This document shows, one piece after another, positions 10,385-19,860 of a DNA stretch of 64,000 nt. Under the pieces are notes generated by a model. It ran no database searches. It worked only from the letters and a program-made list of their open reading frames with translations, and was not told the DNA's origin. The stretch's first letter is position 1. The number at the start of each line of letters is the position of its first letter. The position numbers and the translations under genes were made by a program. The stretch is taken from NCBI RefSeq assembly GCF_001551835.1, contig NZ_LODL01000021.1:665679-729678 (forward strand), given 5' to 3'. The stretch is from Dechloromonas denitrificans (GTDB taxonomy: Bacteria > Pseudomonadota > Gammaproteobacteria > Burkholderiales > Rhodocyclaceae).

Positions 10385-10412
10385 GTTCGCTCTGTTGGTC
10401 TGGTGATTGTTG

Positions 10413-12812
10413 TTAGAACTCGGCCCATTCGTCATCGCCACGCGCGATGCTGTCCGGCACTTTCGCAGGGCTGGCACGACTGCCCAGGCGAACCGGTTCC
10501 CGATACGGCAGGGCAGCTGGCGTCTTGCGGGCGGGCGGCTCGCTGTGACGCGGCTGGGCAACACTCCGTTCGACGTTGTGCGTCAAGGCGAAGACCGAAA
10601 CCGACTGCGCCAGGCTGCGCGCCTGTTCCTCCAGACTTTCGGCGGCGGCAGCGGCCTGCTCGACCAGCGCGGCATTTTGCTGGGTGACCTCGTCCATCTG
10701 GCTGACCGCCAGACTGACCTGCTCGATGCCGGCACTTTGCTCCCGGCTGGCATCCGAAATATCGGCCATGATCTTGGCCACACGCTTGATGCTCGCCACT
10801 ACTTCTTCCATCGTCCGCCCGGCCTGATCGGCCAGCCGGTTGCCGGCCTGCACCTTGTCCACGGAGTCGGAGATCAGGCCCTTGATTTCCTTGGCGGCCG
10901 CCGCGCTGCGTTGGGCAAGATTGCGCACCTCAGTGGCGACCACCGCGAAACCACGGCCCTGTTCGCCGGCCCGGGCGGCCTCGACGGCCGCATTGAGGGC
11001 GAGAATATTGGTCTGGAAAGCAATGCCGTCGATGACACCGATGATGTCGGCAATCTTGTTGCTCGACTGGTGGATGGCGCTCATCGTCTGCACCACCTGA
11101 CCGACGACTTCACCGCCCTTGACCGCAACTTGCTGGGCGTTGCCGGCCAGTTCGTTGGCCTGCCGCGAGTTGTCGGCATTCTGTCTGACCGTGCTGGTCA
11201 GTTGCTCCATGCTGGAGGCCGTTTCTTCCAGGCTGCTCGCCTGCTCTTCGGTCCGACTCGACAGATCCTGGTTGCCCGAAGCGATTTCCTTGGCCGCCGT
11301 ATTGATCGAGTCCGTCGCATCCTTAATCGACAAAATGATCTCCTGCAGGTTGTCGACCGTAACGTTGGCGTCATCCTTCAACTTGCCAAGCATGCCTTGA
11401 TACTGGGTATCGATTTTTTGCGTCAGGTCGCCGCGCGACATCCGGGCGAGCATGGCACCGACATCATCAAGGGCACGGGTATTGGCCGCCAGCAGGTTAT
11501 TGATGCCTTCCGAGATTTGCTTGAAGAAGCCGGTCATGTGCCCTGCATCAAGACGCTTGCTGAAATCGCCGGCCACCGCGGCATCGATGATATCCGAGAC
11601 TTCCTTCTCGATAGCCACTTCGGCCGTGCGATCTCGCCACTCGACTACCGTCCCCAGGCGCTCACCACGTTCATTGACGATCGGACAAGCAACCAGGCTG
11701 AAATAACGGCCACCGATGTCCATTTCGGCGCGGTGCATGCCCTTCAAACCGGCCAGCAGATTGCGCTGGTGGCTCGGCTGCTTGTGATAGATGTCGAAGT
11801 TGGAGCCGAGCATGGCATCAGCCCGGAAATTGGGCAGTTGCTTGCGCAGATCGCTCTCGGCGGCCCGCATCATTTCCAGCACTGCCGCATTGCAGTAGAT
11901 GATCTTGCCGTCCGGGTCCGCCACCATCACGTTGTTCGAAGTCACATCCAGCGCCACCTTGATGCGCAGCGTCTCATCGGCCACCCGGCGGTCTGCCTCG
12001 ATACGCCCCTTCAGTTCGGAACGCATTTTCTCCAGCGCACGCATCAGGTCGGCCACCTGATCGCTGCCGGAAACCTCGATCCCTTGTTCAAGATCGCCGG
12101 CTGCGACGGCATCGGCCACCTTGACGGCGCGGGCCAGCGGCAAGGTGATGCTGCGGGCGAAGACAAAGGAAAACGCCGCAATCAGTGCGGTAACCACAAT
12201 GGCCAGCGCCAGCATCAGCTTGGCGGTCGAGTCGTAGGTCTGCTGGGCGGCAAGATGCATGTTCTTGCCGCTTTCGGCGTAATACTGGCGCAGCGCATCG
12301 GCCGCCTCGCTCGCCTTGGCGTAGGCCGGACGAACGGCTTCGGCATAGATATCGGCTGCTTTGTCAAAATCGCCGGCCTGCAGGGCGGCGCTGGCGACCA
12401 TCAGGCCATCCTTGACGAAAACGGCGCGCGACACTTCATAAGCTTCGGCCAGTTTCTGTTCCTGATCATTCAGCTGGCGCGACTTGAACTGCGCCCACAG
12501 TGCGGTAATCGTGTCCCGGTTCTTGGTCACCTGATCGGTATGCAAGCTGATCGGATGGTCGTGCCGGGCCGCCTGCTTGCCGGCCGGGTCATGCAGCAGC
12601 CCGGCGACGATCTGCAGGTTGTTTTCCGCCATCAGCGTCTGAATCCGCAGGACAATCGCCCCCGGCTCCAGCTTGTCGCTATAGATCGACTCGGTGGCCC
12701 GGTTCAGATCGCGCATGTAGGTTAGCGCCACGATCACCAGTACCGCAAACCAGAAGGCCATGCCGAGCGCCTGCCAAAAGAGCCGGCTACCAATCCGCAT
12801 ATTATTCAGCAT
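10413..12812 (-). CDS. Methyl-accepting chemotaxis protein, 799 aa
   Basis: Membrane chemoreceptor with an N-terminal membrane helix (residues 10-30), a periplasmic helical sensor domain, a second helix ([19 protein letters not shown]), HAMP, a PAS-like segment and a signalling domain nearly identical to that of the next receptor downstream. The C-terminus DDEWAEF gives a W-x-x-F CheR/CheB tether. Start at 12812 follows AGGAG by 7 bp; an earlier in-frame codon lacks that spacing. The two receptors share the sensor layout (residues with [12 protein letters not shown] / [12 protein letters not shown]), suggesting duplication, with an Aer-type PAS gained or lost at the N-terminus. Confidence 0.92.
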   Translation of the reverse strand: MLNNMRIGSRLFWQALGMAFWFAVLVIVALTYMRDLNRATESIYSDKLEPGAIVLRIQTLMAENNLQIVAGLLHDPAGKQAARHDHPISLHTDQVTKNRDTITALWAQFKSRQLNDQEQKLAEAYEVSRAVFVKDGLMVASAALQAGDFDKAADIYAEAVRPAYAKASEAADALRQYYAESGKNMHLAAQQTYDSTAKLMLALAIVVTALIAAFSFVFARSITLPLARAVKVADAVAAGDLEQGIEVSGSDQVADLMRALEKMRSELKGRIEADRRVADETLRIKVALDVTSNNVMVADPDGKIIYCNAAVLEMMRAAESDLRKQLPNFRADAMLGSNFDIYHKQPSHQRNLLAGLKGMHRAEMDIGGRYFSLVACPIVNERGERLGTVVEWRDRTAEVAIEKEVSDIIDAAVAGDFSKRLDAGHMTGFFKQISEGINNLLAANTRALDDVGAMLARMSRGDLTQKIDTQYQGMLGKLKDDANVTVDNLQEIILSIKDATDSINTAAKEIASGNQDLSSRTEEQASSLEETASSMEQLTSTVRQNADNSRQANELAGNAQQVAVKGGEVVGQVVQTMSAIHQSSNKIADIIGVIDGIAFQTNILALNAAVEAARAGEQGRGFAVVATEVRNLAQRSAAAAKEIKGLISDSVDKVQAGNRLADQAGRTMEEVVASIKRVAKIMADISDASREQSAGIEQVSLAVSQMDEVTQQNAALVEQAAAAAESLEEQARSLAQSVSVFALTHNVERSVAQPRHSEPPARKTPAALPYREPVRLGSRASPAKVPDSIARGDDEWAEF

Positions 12813-12837
12813 CTTCACTCTCCTTTGCCGCACACCG

Positions 12838-13338
12838 TCAGGCGCTTGCGTTGTCGATCAGTTCCATGTCGGCGCTGGTCATCAGGCGCTCGATGTCGGT
12901 GACGATCATCATTCGGGAATCCATCGAGGCCAGCCCCAGGATATACTTGGTATCGAAGGTCCCCGAAAAATCCGGGGCCGGGCGAATTTGCGAGGCAGTC
13001 AGCGAAATGACATCGGAAACGCTATCGACGACCACGCCGATCACCCGCCCCGCCACGTTCAGGATGACGACGACGGTAAAGGGGGTGTATTCGATCTTGC
13101 CCAGATTGAATTTGATGCGCAGATCGACAATCGGCACGATGATACCGCGCAGGTTGATTACCCCCTTGATGAAGGGCGGCGCATTGGCGATCAGCGTCGG
13201 CGGCTCGTAGCCGCGAATTTCCTGCACCTTGAGAATATCGATTGCATATTCTTCGTTGCCCAGCGTAAAGGTCAGATATTCGCTGGCGATCAGATCGTCT
13301 TCGCCTGCTGTCACCCCGCCATGCGTCATCGCTTCCAT
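12838..13338 (-). CDS. cheW: Chemotaxis coupling protein CheW
   Basis: Adaptor joining receptors to CheA. The 166-residue protein has YAIDILKVQEIRGYEP, GVINLRGIIVPIVDL and VVVDSVSDVI, all typical of CheW. AAGGAG precedes the ATG by 7 bp. It lies between cheA (22 bp upstream) and the receptor genes (25 bp downstream), the standard order cheA-cheW-mcp. Confidence 0.96.
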   Translation of the reverse strand: MEAMTHGGVTAGEDDLIASEYLTFTLGNEEYAIDILKVQEIRGYEPPTLIANAPPFIKGVINLRGIIVPIVDLRIKFNLGKIEYTPFTVVVILNVAGRVIGVVVDSVSDVISLTASQIRPAPDFSGTFDTKYILGLASMDSRMMIVTDIERLMTSADMELIDNASA

Positions 13339-13360
13339 TGTCTGCTCCTTGTTGCGGCCG

Positions 13361-15703
13361 TCAGCCGGCTTTCTGCATATTCGATTTGGCCATGCCGGCG
13401 ATCGCCGACACGTCGAGGATCAGGGCGACATGCCCGTCGCCCATGATGGTTGCCCCAGAAATTCCGTTCACCCGGCGATAATTGGCCTCCAGGCTCTTGA
13501 TCACCACCTGGTGCTGGCCGAGCAAGGCATCGACGAACAAGGCGGCCTTGGCGCCATCGGCATCGAGCACGACCATGATCCCCTGCGTCAAATCACTCCA
13601 GCCCGACTTCAGGTTGAAGACCTCGTGCAAGACCACCACCGGCAGATATTCGCCGCGCACCTGCATGACCCGGGCCTGGTTGGAAAGCGTTTTGATATCG
13701 TCGGCTTCGGGCTGCAGTGACTCGACGACATAGGAGAGCGGCAGGATGTAGGTCTGATCGCCGACCGCCACCGACATGCCGTCCAGGATGGCCAGCGTCA
13801 GCGGCAAGCGGACGGTCATCCGGGTGCCGACGCCGAACATCGACTCGATCTCGACCCGCCCGCCCATCGCCTGGATATTGCGGCGCACGACATCCATGCC
13901 GACGCCGCGCCCGGAGACATCGGTAATCTGCTCCGCAGTCGAGAAGCCCGCTTCGAAGATCAGATTGAAGACTTCGCTGTCAGTCATCTGATCGGACACC
14001 TGCAGGCCGCGTTCGCGGGCCTTGGCCAAAATCTTCTGGCGGGGCAGGCCGGCGCCGTCATCCCCTACTTCGATAACGATATTGCCGCCCTGGTGATAGG
14101 CCTTCAGGGTAATCGTCCCGACCGGATTCTTGCCTGCGGCAATGCGCTTTTCGGGCAGTTCGATACCGTGATCGAGGCTGTTGCGTATGAGGTGGGTCAG
14201 CGGGTCGGCAATACGCTCGATCAGGCTCTTGTCGAGCTCGGTCGTTTCACCGGAAGTTTTCAGTTCGACCTGCTTGCCAAGCTTGTTGGAGAGATCACGC
14301 ACGACACGCGGGAAGCGCGAGAAAACAAAGGAAATCGGCATCATCCGGATGGACATCACCGACTCCTGCAGGTCACGCGTATTGCGCTCGAGCTGGGCGA
14401 GGCCGTTCAGCAAGCGCTCCGGAGCGTTCTCCTGCATCTGGCTCGAAGTCTGCAACAACATGGCCTGGGTAATCACCAGTTCGCCCACCAGATTGATCAG
14501 CTGATCGACCTTCTCGATGCTGACCCGAATCGATGAATCGCTGGCGGCCGCGGCGGATGCCGCCGAGCGCACGGCCCTGGCGGGCTCGCGGGCCAGGCTG
14601 GCAACCGCGGTTGGTAGCTGGGCAAGCGGCGCCGGCTCGGACGATTCGGCAACAGTTTCGGGCACCGGCGCCGGCAAGGGCACAAAGAACCCATAACCCT
14701 CGCCCTCGTCAAGCGTCGGCGGCACGATGGAATCGCCACCGGCAGCGGACAGGGGGGCAAAAAACCCGTAGCCATCACCATCTTCAGGCAAAGCAGTGGG
14801 TTCGGTGATCTGGGCTGGCGTTACCGCAGACAAGGGCTCGAAAAAACCATAGCCATCATCATCGTCTGCCGCCTCGACCGCCGCCGCGATCTCCCCCAAA
14901 GGGCGCTCAACAAGCGGCTCGAAAAAGCCATAGGCCTGCTCTTCATCCGGCGCCCCGGGAGCCTCGGCAAAAAACCCGAATTCATCAGCCGTCGCAGCCG
15001 ACTTGTCTTCAGCAACCCGCCAGGCGCCATTGTCGGCGACAAAATCGATCTGATCGGCGAAGTCGCTCTCCACACCAGCCGTCGTCAGACGCAGTTGCCA
15101 GAAGCCGACGCCATGCGGTGCATCGTCCGGCTGGCTGAGAATATCCAGCTGACCAAAAGCCCGCAGATCTTCCAGCAAGTGGACAACGCCATCGCCTTTG
15201 GCCGACGCCTCGGTCGGCACAAACTGAATATCGAAAATACGCTTGCTGGCAAGGTTGACCGCAGGCCTCGCCTGGCCAGCCGGTTCGACCGGCGCTGCAA
15301 CGGCGACCACCGCCTCATCGGCGGACAACTGGCGCAAGCGGGCACAGATCGCCTCGACCGCCGCCTGATCCACCGCCCCCCGGCCCTGGTGGGCCTCGAG
15401 CATTTCGCGCAGTACGTCGCCGGACTCGAGGAACGCGTCCACCATGTCGGCGCGCAATTCCAGTTCCTGCTTGCGAATACGATCAAGCAGGTTCTCGAGA
15501 ATGTGTGTTGTATCGGCCAGATCGGTGAAACCGAAAGTTCCGGCACTCCCCTTGATCGAATGCGCGGCGCGGAAAATCGCATTCAGTTGCTCCGTATCCG
15601 GATTCTCGACGTCCAGATCGAGCAGGAGCGCTTCCATTGCCGCCAAGTGCTCCGCCGACTCATCGAAGAACACCTGGTAGAACTGACTCATGTCGATAGC
15701 CAT
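13361..15703 (-). CDS. cheA: Chemotaxis histidine kinase CheA with YGFF repeat linker
   Basis: Complete 780-residue CheA. HPt domain with phospho-acceptor His48 (RAAHSIKGSAGTFG), P2-like segment at about 155-232, then a linker (241-343) with five spaced copies of a GYGFFxPL-type motif, dimerisation helices from about 390, ATPase domain (HLIRNSLDHG, GDDGAGL, GRGVGMDVV) and a C-terminal CheW-like domain. AGGGGGT lies just before the ATG. Its linker, absent from the textbook enzyme, is the main oddity. It groups with cheW, receptors, cheR, cheD and cheB, so is probably the main kinase of the array. Confidence 0.97.
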   Translation of the reverse strand: MAIDMSQFYQVFFDESAEHLAAMEALLLDLDVENPDTEQLNAIFRAAHSIKGSAGTFGFTDLADTTHILENLLDRIRKQELELRADMVDAFLESGDVLREMLEAHQGRGAVDQAAVEAICARLRQLSADEAVVAVAAPVEPAGQARPAVNLASKRIFDIQFVPTEASAKGDGVVHLLEDLRAFGQLDILSQPDDAPHGVGFWQLRLTTAGVESDFADQIDFVADNGAWRVAEDKSAATADEFGFFAEAPGAPDEEQAYGFFEPLVERPLGEIAAAVEAADDDDGYGFFEPLSAVTPAQITEPTALPEDGDGYGFFAPLSAAGGDSIVPPTLDEGEGYGFFVPLPAPVPETVAESSEPAPLAQLPTAVASLAREPARAVRSAASAAAASDSSIRVSIEKVDQLINLVGELVITQAMLLQTSSQMQENAPERLLNGLAQLERNTRDLQESVMSIRMMPISFVFSRFPRVVRDLSNKLGKQVELKTSGETTELDKSLIERIADPLTHLIRNSLDHGIELPEKRIAAGKNPVGTITLKAYHQGGNIVIEVGDDGAGLPRQKILAKARERGLQVSDQMTDSEVFNLIFEAGFSTAEQITDVSGRGVGMDVVRRNIQAMGGRVEIESMFGVGTRMTVRLPLTLAILDGMSVAVGDQTYILPLSYVVESLQPEADDIKTLSNQARVMQVRGEYLPVVVLHEVFNLKSGWSDLTQGIMVVLDADGAKAALFVDALLGQHQVVIKSLEANYRRVNGISGATIMGDGHVALILDVSAIAGMAKSNMQKAG
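14675..14983 (-). repeat. In-frame YGFF-motif repeats within cheA
   Basis: Five copies of an aromatic motif in the CheA linker: EFGFFAEAP, AYGFFEPL, GYGFFEPL, GYGFFAPL and GYGFFVPL, starting at residues 241, 257, 284, 311 and 336. Spacing is 16 and then 25-27 residues, with acidic residues before each copy and Pro/Ala-rich sequence between. The last four copies look like one duplicated unit. Confidence 0.85.
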
Positions 15704-15790
15704 GCTACCCCCTAAGCACGGCCGCCATCAGCGCGGCAGCCGGAAATCGAATGCAACGAACACCAGCCAATGGCGGTGCCGGTGTCAGCT

Positions 15791-16156
15791 TCAGCCGATT
15801 ACCTTGCGCACGACTTCAATGAGCTTCTGCGGGTCGAAGGGCTTGACCAGCCACCCCGTCGCACCGGCCGCCCGGCCTTGCGATTTCATCGCATCGGAGG
15901 ACTCGGTGGTCAGCATCAGGATAGGCGTTGAGGCGTATTGCGGGATGCCACGCAAACTCTTGATCAGGGTCAGGCCATCCATGCGCGGCATGTTTTGGTC
16001 GGTCAACACCAGGTTCACGCTTTTTGCCTTGGCCTTGTCCAGCCCATCCATCCCGTCCACTGCCTCGATCACCTCATATCCGGCACTCTTCAGGGTAAAG
16101 GAGACCATTTGACGAATGGACGCCGAGTCATCTACTGCAAGAATGGTTTTAGCCAT
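15791..16156 (-). CDS. cheY: CheY-like response regulator
   Basis: Single receiver domain of 121 residues with Asp53 in LTDQNMPRMDG, the acidic pair VDDS, Thr in MLTTES and Lys in WLVKPFDP. It is less like the flagellar CheY at 1991-2386 (DQNMPRMDG instead of DWNMPNMDG) and precedes the complete cheA by 87 bp. It may be the phosphate sink or the output of the second kinase. GAGGAAAAC lies before the ATG. Confidence 0.94.
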   Translation of the reverse strand: MAKTILAVDDSASIRQMVSFTLKSAGYEVIEAVDGMDGLDKAKAKSVNLVLTDQNMPRMDGLTLIKSLRGIPQYASTPILMLTTESSDAMKSQGRAAGATGWLVKPFDPQKLIEVVRKVIG

Positions 16157-16356
16157 GTTTTCCTCTAGTGCAAATCAGAACAACCCGACATCACCGCTGG
16201 CGTGGCCGGATTGCCTGACAGGATTGTTATCCACGCCCTTTTTCAGGGCCCTTAATTTTTGCGACAGTGGCTCGACGTGTGCGCGCAAGCCAGTCAGTAT
16301 CTTCAGCGTGCCGGTCGGGCACTTGCCATCGCCGGCTCATCCCCGAGCATCACCAA

Positions 16357-17304
16357 CTAGCCGGCGGTTCCCTTGCCGACATTGGGCAACTTCAGACCTT
16401 CGGGCACCGCCTCCTCGTTGGGAACCTCGGACTCCGGTCCTTCTTCCTGGAGGATCGCCATTTCTGTTTTCTGGTTCAGTACAACAATGCTGATCCGCCG
16501 GTTGACCGAATTCAGCGGATCATTTTTATCGAACAGCACGGTGGAGGCCAATCCGACCACCCGCAACACCTTGCTGTCATCCATCCCGCCCAGCACCAGC
16601 TCGCGTCGCGACGCGTTGGCACGGTTGGCCGAGAGTTCCCAATTGGAAAAACCGCGCTCGCCGCCGGCAAATTGTGCGGCGTCGGTATGCCCGGCCAGAC
16701 TGACACGATTGCTGACACCATTGAGCGCCTTGCCGATCTGGCGCAGGATATCCCGCGTGTACGGCTTGAGATCGGCGCTGCTCGAATCAAACATCGGCCG
16801 GTTCTGCTCATCGACGATCTGGATGCGCAAGCCCTCGGACGTGATATCGAGCAACATCTGCTTTTTGAACTGGGCCAACTGCGGACTCTGTTCGATCATT
16901 TTTTCAATATCGGCCTTCAAGAGCTCCAGACGCTCCCTCTCCTTGCGCCGAAACTCGGCTTGAGCCTCCTTGGAAAAGGAAGTTGCCTTCTTTGCCTCAA
17001 CATCCCCCTTCTTGACCTGCCCGGATTGCCGCGTCAGATCCTTACCGCCGCCCTGAAGCACACTGGTCGCATCGCCCGACCCCGCCCCACCTTGCTGGGA
17101 AAGCTTGAGCGGGTTCTGGAAAAAGTCGGCAATACCCTGCAAATCGCCCTTCGCGGTCGAGCCCAGCAACCACATCAGCAGGAAGAAGGCCATCATCGCC
17201 GTCACGAAGTCGGCATAGGCAATCTTCCAGGCGCCACCGTGCGCACCGCCGGCTACGACCTTCTTGCGCTTGATTATTATTGGACGTGTGGAATCGTCGC
17301 TCAT
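16357..17304 (-). CDS. motB: Flagellar motor stator protein MotB
   Basis: Stator subunit anchored to peptidoglycan. The single membrane helix begins right after the proton-binding Asp32 (YADFVTAMMAFFLLMW), exactly the E. coli MotB position. A plug/linker region rich in Lys and Gly follows, then an OmpA-like peptidoglycan-binding domain with SLAGHTDA and SANRANASRREL. At 315 residues it is of normal length. It lies 28 bp after motA. About 200 bp without a gene separate it from the next cheY; only a weak GCCCT/AGGGC hairpin is seen there. Confidence 0.97.
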   Translation of the reverse strand: MSDDSTRPIIIKRKKVVAGGAHGGAWKIAYADFVTAMMAFFLLMWLLGSTAKGDLQGIADFFQNPLKLSQQGGAGSGDATSVLQGGGKDLTRQSGQVKKGDVEAKKATSFSKEAQAEFRRKERERLELLKADIEKMIEQSPQLAQFKKQMLLDITSEGLRIQIVDEQNRPMFDSSSADLKPYTRDILRQIGKALNGVSNRVSLAGHTDAAQFAGGERGFSNWELSANRANASRRELVLGGMDDSKVLRVVGLASTVLFDKNDPLNSVNRRISIVVLNQKTEMAILQEEGPESEVPNEEAVPEGLKLPNVGKGTAG

Positions 17305-17332
17305 CTCTCAGACCTGATCATTGGCAACAGAA

Positions 17333-18190
17333 TCACTTACCCTTGCGCGCCTTGAGTTCTTCCTCCAACTCGCGGAAGCTCGGACGCGAGTGGGAGTCCA
17401 GAGTCTTGCGACCGAACTCGATCGCCACCTGGGGAGCATAGCCGGACATTGAGGCCAGCAAGACCATCTTGATGCATTTATAGATCGTCGAACTTTCGTG
17501 CGACTTTTGCTCGATCAGCTTGGCGATCGGTTCAACAAAGCCATACGCGATAAGAATACCAAGGAAGGTGCCGACCAGCGCCCCACCGATCATCTTGCCC
17601 AGCACGGCTGGCGGCTGGCCGACCGAGCCCATCACGTTGACCACCCCCATCACCGCGACCACGATACCGAAAGCCGGCGTCGCACCGGCAATATTTGACA
17701 CGACATGCCCCGGCTCGGCCCCCTCGTGGTGATGGATTTCCAGTTCGACATCCATCAGGCTCTCGATTTCGACCGTATTCAGATTGCCGCCCACCATCAT
17801 GCGCAGGTAATCGGTCGTAAACTCCATGATGTGATGGTCATGAACCAGTGCCGGATACTTGCTGAAAATCGGGCTGGCCTCGGGGTTCTCGACATCCCCC
17901 TCAATGGACATCAACCCTTCTTTACGGACCTTGGCCAGAATCTCGAAGAGCATCGCCAAGGCGTCGATATAGAAGGCTTTGTTGTATTTCGAGCCCTTGA
18001 CCACGCCAGCGACGGCAGCAAGCGTCGCCTTGATCACCTTCATGTCGTTGGCGGCAACGAAGTAGCCAATCACCAGACCAACGATAGCCACGTACTCGGT
18101 TGGCACCCACAAAGCGAGCAGGCTGCCGTGAATGGCGTAGGTACCCAGCGCCGCTGCCAGAATGATGACATAACCGATGATTAGAAACAT
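17333..18190 (-). CDS. motA: Flagellar motor stator protein MotA
   Basis: Membrane stator subunit that with MotB forms the proton channel. The 285-residue protein has four membrane helices, a cytoplasmic loop between helices 2 and 3, and the conserved segments ATPAFGIVVAVMGVVNVMGS and GGALVGTFLGILIAYG. AGGGG lies 7 bp before the ATG. First gene of the chemotaxis/motility block, with a sigma-70-like promoter about 65 bp upstream. Confidence 0.97.
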   Translation of the reverse strand: MFLIIGYVIILAAALGTYAIHGSLLALWVPTEYVAIVGLVIGYFVAANDMKVIKATLAAVAGVVKGSKYNKAFYIDALAMLFEILAKVRKEGLMSIEGDVENPEASPIFSKYPALVHDHHIMEFTTDYLRMMVGGNLNTVEIESLMDVELEIHHHEGAEPGHVVSNIAGATPAFGIVVAVMGVVNVMGSVGQPPAVLGKMIGGALVGTFLGILIAYGFVEPIAKLIEQKSHESSTIYKCIKMVLLASMSGYAPQVAIEFGRKTLDSHSRPSFRELEEELKARKGK

Positions 18191-18253
18191 GTAGAGCCCC
18201 TGAGTGCGCCCAACTGGCAGTGGCGCAAATGTGCATACTTATTTGTGTTCGCT

Positions 18254-18283
18254 ATTGTAGCCACAGGCTCCGCCGTAGTGCAA
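18254..18283 (-). promoter_or_regulatory. Putative sigma-70-like promoter of motA
   Basis: On the minus strand TTGCAC and TACAAT are separated by 18 bp (18278-18283 and 18254-18259), about 65 bp before the motA ATG. No FliA (sigma-28) consensus was found by eye in this gap. A 7-bp inverted repeat (CACCTGC/GCAGGTG) lies next to it at 18300-18331. Read by eye only. Confidence 0.4.
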
Positions 18284-18374
18284 AGGAAGACGCTGCGCCC
18301 ACCTGCTTATCCCCCCTCTTTCCAGCAGGTGGACAGTGATAAACTTAAAACCATTGCCTCCGCCAGGAATTCGC

Positions 18375-18923
18375 GTGATCAGATACTGCAACCGCTGCGG
18401 CGCCGATGTCTCGTTCATCGTACCGGCCGGCGACTCACTCCCCAGATTCGTATGCAATAGTTGCGGCCATATCCACTACGAAAACCCGCGCCTCGTTGTC
18501 GGTTGCGTGGCAACCTGGGAAGAACGCATCCTGATTTGCCGACGGGCCATCGAACCACAACTCGGCTTCTGGACCTTGCCGGCCGGCTTCATGGAAAACG
18601 GCGAAACCACCACCGAAGCAGCAACCCGGGAGACCATGGAGGAAGCTGGCGCAAAAATCATCGTAGACGCCCCTTTTGCCATGGTCAGCATCGCCCACAT
18701 CAACCAGGTGCACCTCTTCTATCGCGGCCGCCTTGCCTCGCCGGACTACGCAGCAGGTGAGGAAAGCCTGGAAGTGGCCTTGGTTGCCGCCAATGAAATC
18801 CCCTGGAACGAACTGGCTTTTCGTAGCGTCCGGCATTGCCTGGAACGCTTTCTCGAAGACCGGGCCAGCGGTCGCTTCCAATTCCACGAAACCGCACTGA
18901 CCCCGCTGGCCAGCACGCCCTGA
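18375..18923 (+). CDS. Nudix hydrolase with N-terminal zinc ribbon
   Basis: Hydrolyses a nucleoside-diphosphate-linked substrate. It begins IRYCNRCG and has a second pair CNSCG, forming a zinc ribbon, followed by the Nudix box from GFMENGETTTEAATRE to EEAGA. This is like NudC-related and ADP-ribose/NADH-type hydrolases, but the exact substrate cannot be told. GTG at 18375 is chosen since AGGA lies 6 bp upstream and family members start at the ribbon; an in-frame GTG at 18336 with AGGTGG upstream would add 13 residues. Divergent from motA and convergent with the TonB-like gene, their stop codons touching. Confidence 0.88.
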   Translation: MIRYCNRCGADVSFIVPAGDSLPRFVCNSCGHIHYENPRLVVGCVATWEERILICRRAIEPQLGFWTLPAGFMENGETTTEAATRETMEEAGAKIIVDAPFAMVSIAHINQVHLFYRGRLASPDYAAGEESLEVALVAANEIPWNELAFRSVRHCLERFLEDRASGRFQFHETALTPLASTP

Positions 18924-19592
18924 TCACTCATCAAGGGAATAACGCACCGGCAGGCTGACGCTAACCGCCTTACCGCGCAACGACTCCGGCAGCGATGCCG
19001 CGAGTACGGCCTGGCCGATCATCTCCAGTGCCTGACGATCCAGGATCTCATGCCCGGAGCTTTTGCCCAGAGAAACCAGAGGCAAAGCCCCGGGAATCGG
19101 GATGCTGATGGTGACGGTCACCACGCCCTCCCAGTTACGCTCACGGGCCAGCGCCGGATAGCGTTTATAGCGCCGCGCCTCTTTGGCCAGCGCAAGACGA
19201 TACTGGCGCAAACCGTCGGCATCGATGACTTCCGTCGGCATAGCGGTGATCGTTTGCATAGCGGGAGCAGCCACTCCATCATCCTTGGCTGGTGAAACGG
19301 AGGATAGTGCTGCGGTAGACGGCCTATTTTCGGCCAAAACCGGCGCCTCGGAACGCGAGTTTTCCCGCGCCGGCGCAATGATGCGTTCCGGCCTGACTCT
19401 GAGGCTTTTCGGAACCACCCGCTCCTGCTCCGAATGAGCCGGCGCCTCCGGCACCGCCGCTCTCGACAGAACGGCCTCAAGCGCCTTGGGGACCGAAGCA
19501 TTGATCGGCACCAACGGCAACTCCATGACCCGCAAACCCAAAAAAAATAGCAGATGCAGAAACAGGGAGGCGATCAGGGAGCGCAGCAACAT
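18924..19592 (-). CDS. TonB-family energy transducer-like protein
   Basis: A 222-residue protein with an N-terminal membrane anchor (LIASLFLHLLFFLGLRV), a low-complexity Pro/Ala/Glu periplasmic span, and a TonB C-terminal fold (KRYPALARERNWEGVVTVTI, then SGHEILDRQALEMI). That pattern is used to pass proton-motive force to outer-membrane transporters. No exbB, exbD or TonB-dependent receptor is next to it. Convergent with the Nudix gene and preceded by the terminator of the cco units. Confidence 0.85.
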   Translation of the reverse strand: MLLRSLIASLFLHLLFFLGLRVMELPLVPINASVPKALEAVLSRAAVPEAPAHSEQERVVPKSLRVRPERIIAPARENSRSEAPVLAENRPSTAALSSVSPAKDDGVAAPAMQTITAMPTEVIDADGLRQYRLALAKEARRYKRYPALARERNWEGVVTVTISIPIPGALPLVSLGKSSGHEILDRQALEMIGQAVLAASLPESLRGKAVSVSLPVRYSLDE

Positions 19593-19621
19593 AGGCCCGA
19601 TTATTCGCTAATTCGACGCCC

Positions 19622-19657
19622 AAAAAAACAACCCCCGCCAGAAATACATGGCGGGGG
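19622..19657 (-). terminator. Rho-independent terminator downstream of the DUF3149 gene
   Basis: On the minus strand a perfect 9-bp stem (CCCCCGCCA/TGGCGGGGG, arms 19649-19657 and 19632-19640, 8-nt loop) is followed by TTGTTTTTTTG. It ends the ccoG-ccoH-DUF3149 transcript and lies just upstream of the TonB-like gene. Confidence 0.85.
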
Positions 19658-19692
19658 AAATTCCGCCCGAAAGCGGAGAATGCCGCAAGGGC

Positions 19693-19833
19693 TTATTTGC
19701 CCAGCTTGCGGGACTCTTCTTCCATCTTGCTGGAATAGAGCTTACCCATCACACCGCCGATGACCAGAACGCCAATAATGACGACCAGGCTCATCAGACC
19801 GATATCGCTACTAAACAACAGTTCCCATGCCAT
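19693..19833 (-). CDS. DUF3149 small membrane protein, 46 aa
   Basis: Too short to be found by a usual length cut-off. It begins MAWELLFSSDIGLMSL, then one membrane helix (VVIIGVLVIGGVMG) and a charged tail KMEEESRKLGK. GGGAGG lies about 6 bp before the ATG. This start and layout are typical of the DUF3149 family of beta- and gammaproteobacteria, which often sits by cytochrome oxidase genes. It is the last gene of the ccoG-ccoH unit and is followed by a strong terminator. Function unknown. Confidence 0.82.
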   Translation of the reverse strand: MAWELLFSSDIGLMSLVVIIGVLVIGGVMGKLYSSKMEEESRKLGK

Positions 19834-19860
19834 GTGCCACCTCCCAGTAACAAAATTAAA

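Noticed and set aside
14675..14983. Repeats in cheA as a CRISPR-like array
   Set aside because: Repeats are in-frame protein motifs of 5-8 residues with variable DNA; no direct repeat of 25-40 bp with unique spacers.
16157..16356. Small gene in the gap between motB and cheY
   Set aside because: Only short frames on both strands without a ribosome site; a weak hairpin is all that is seen.
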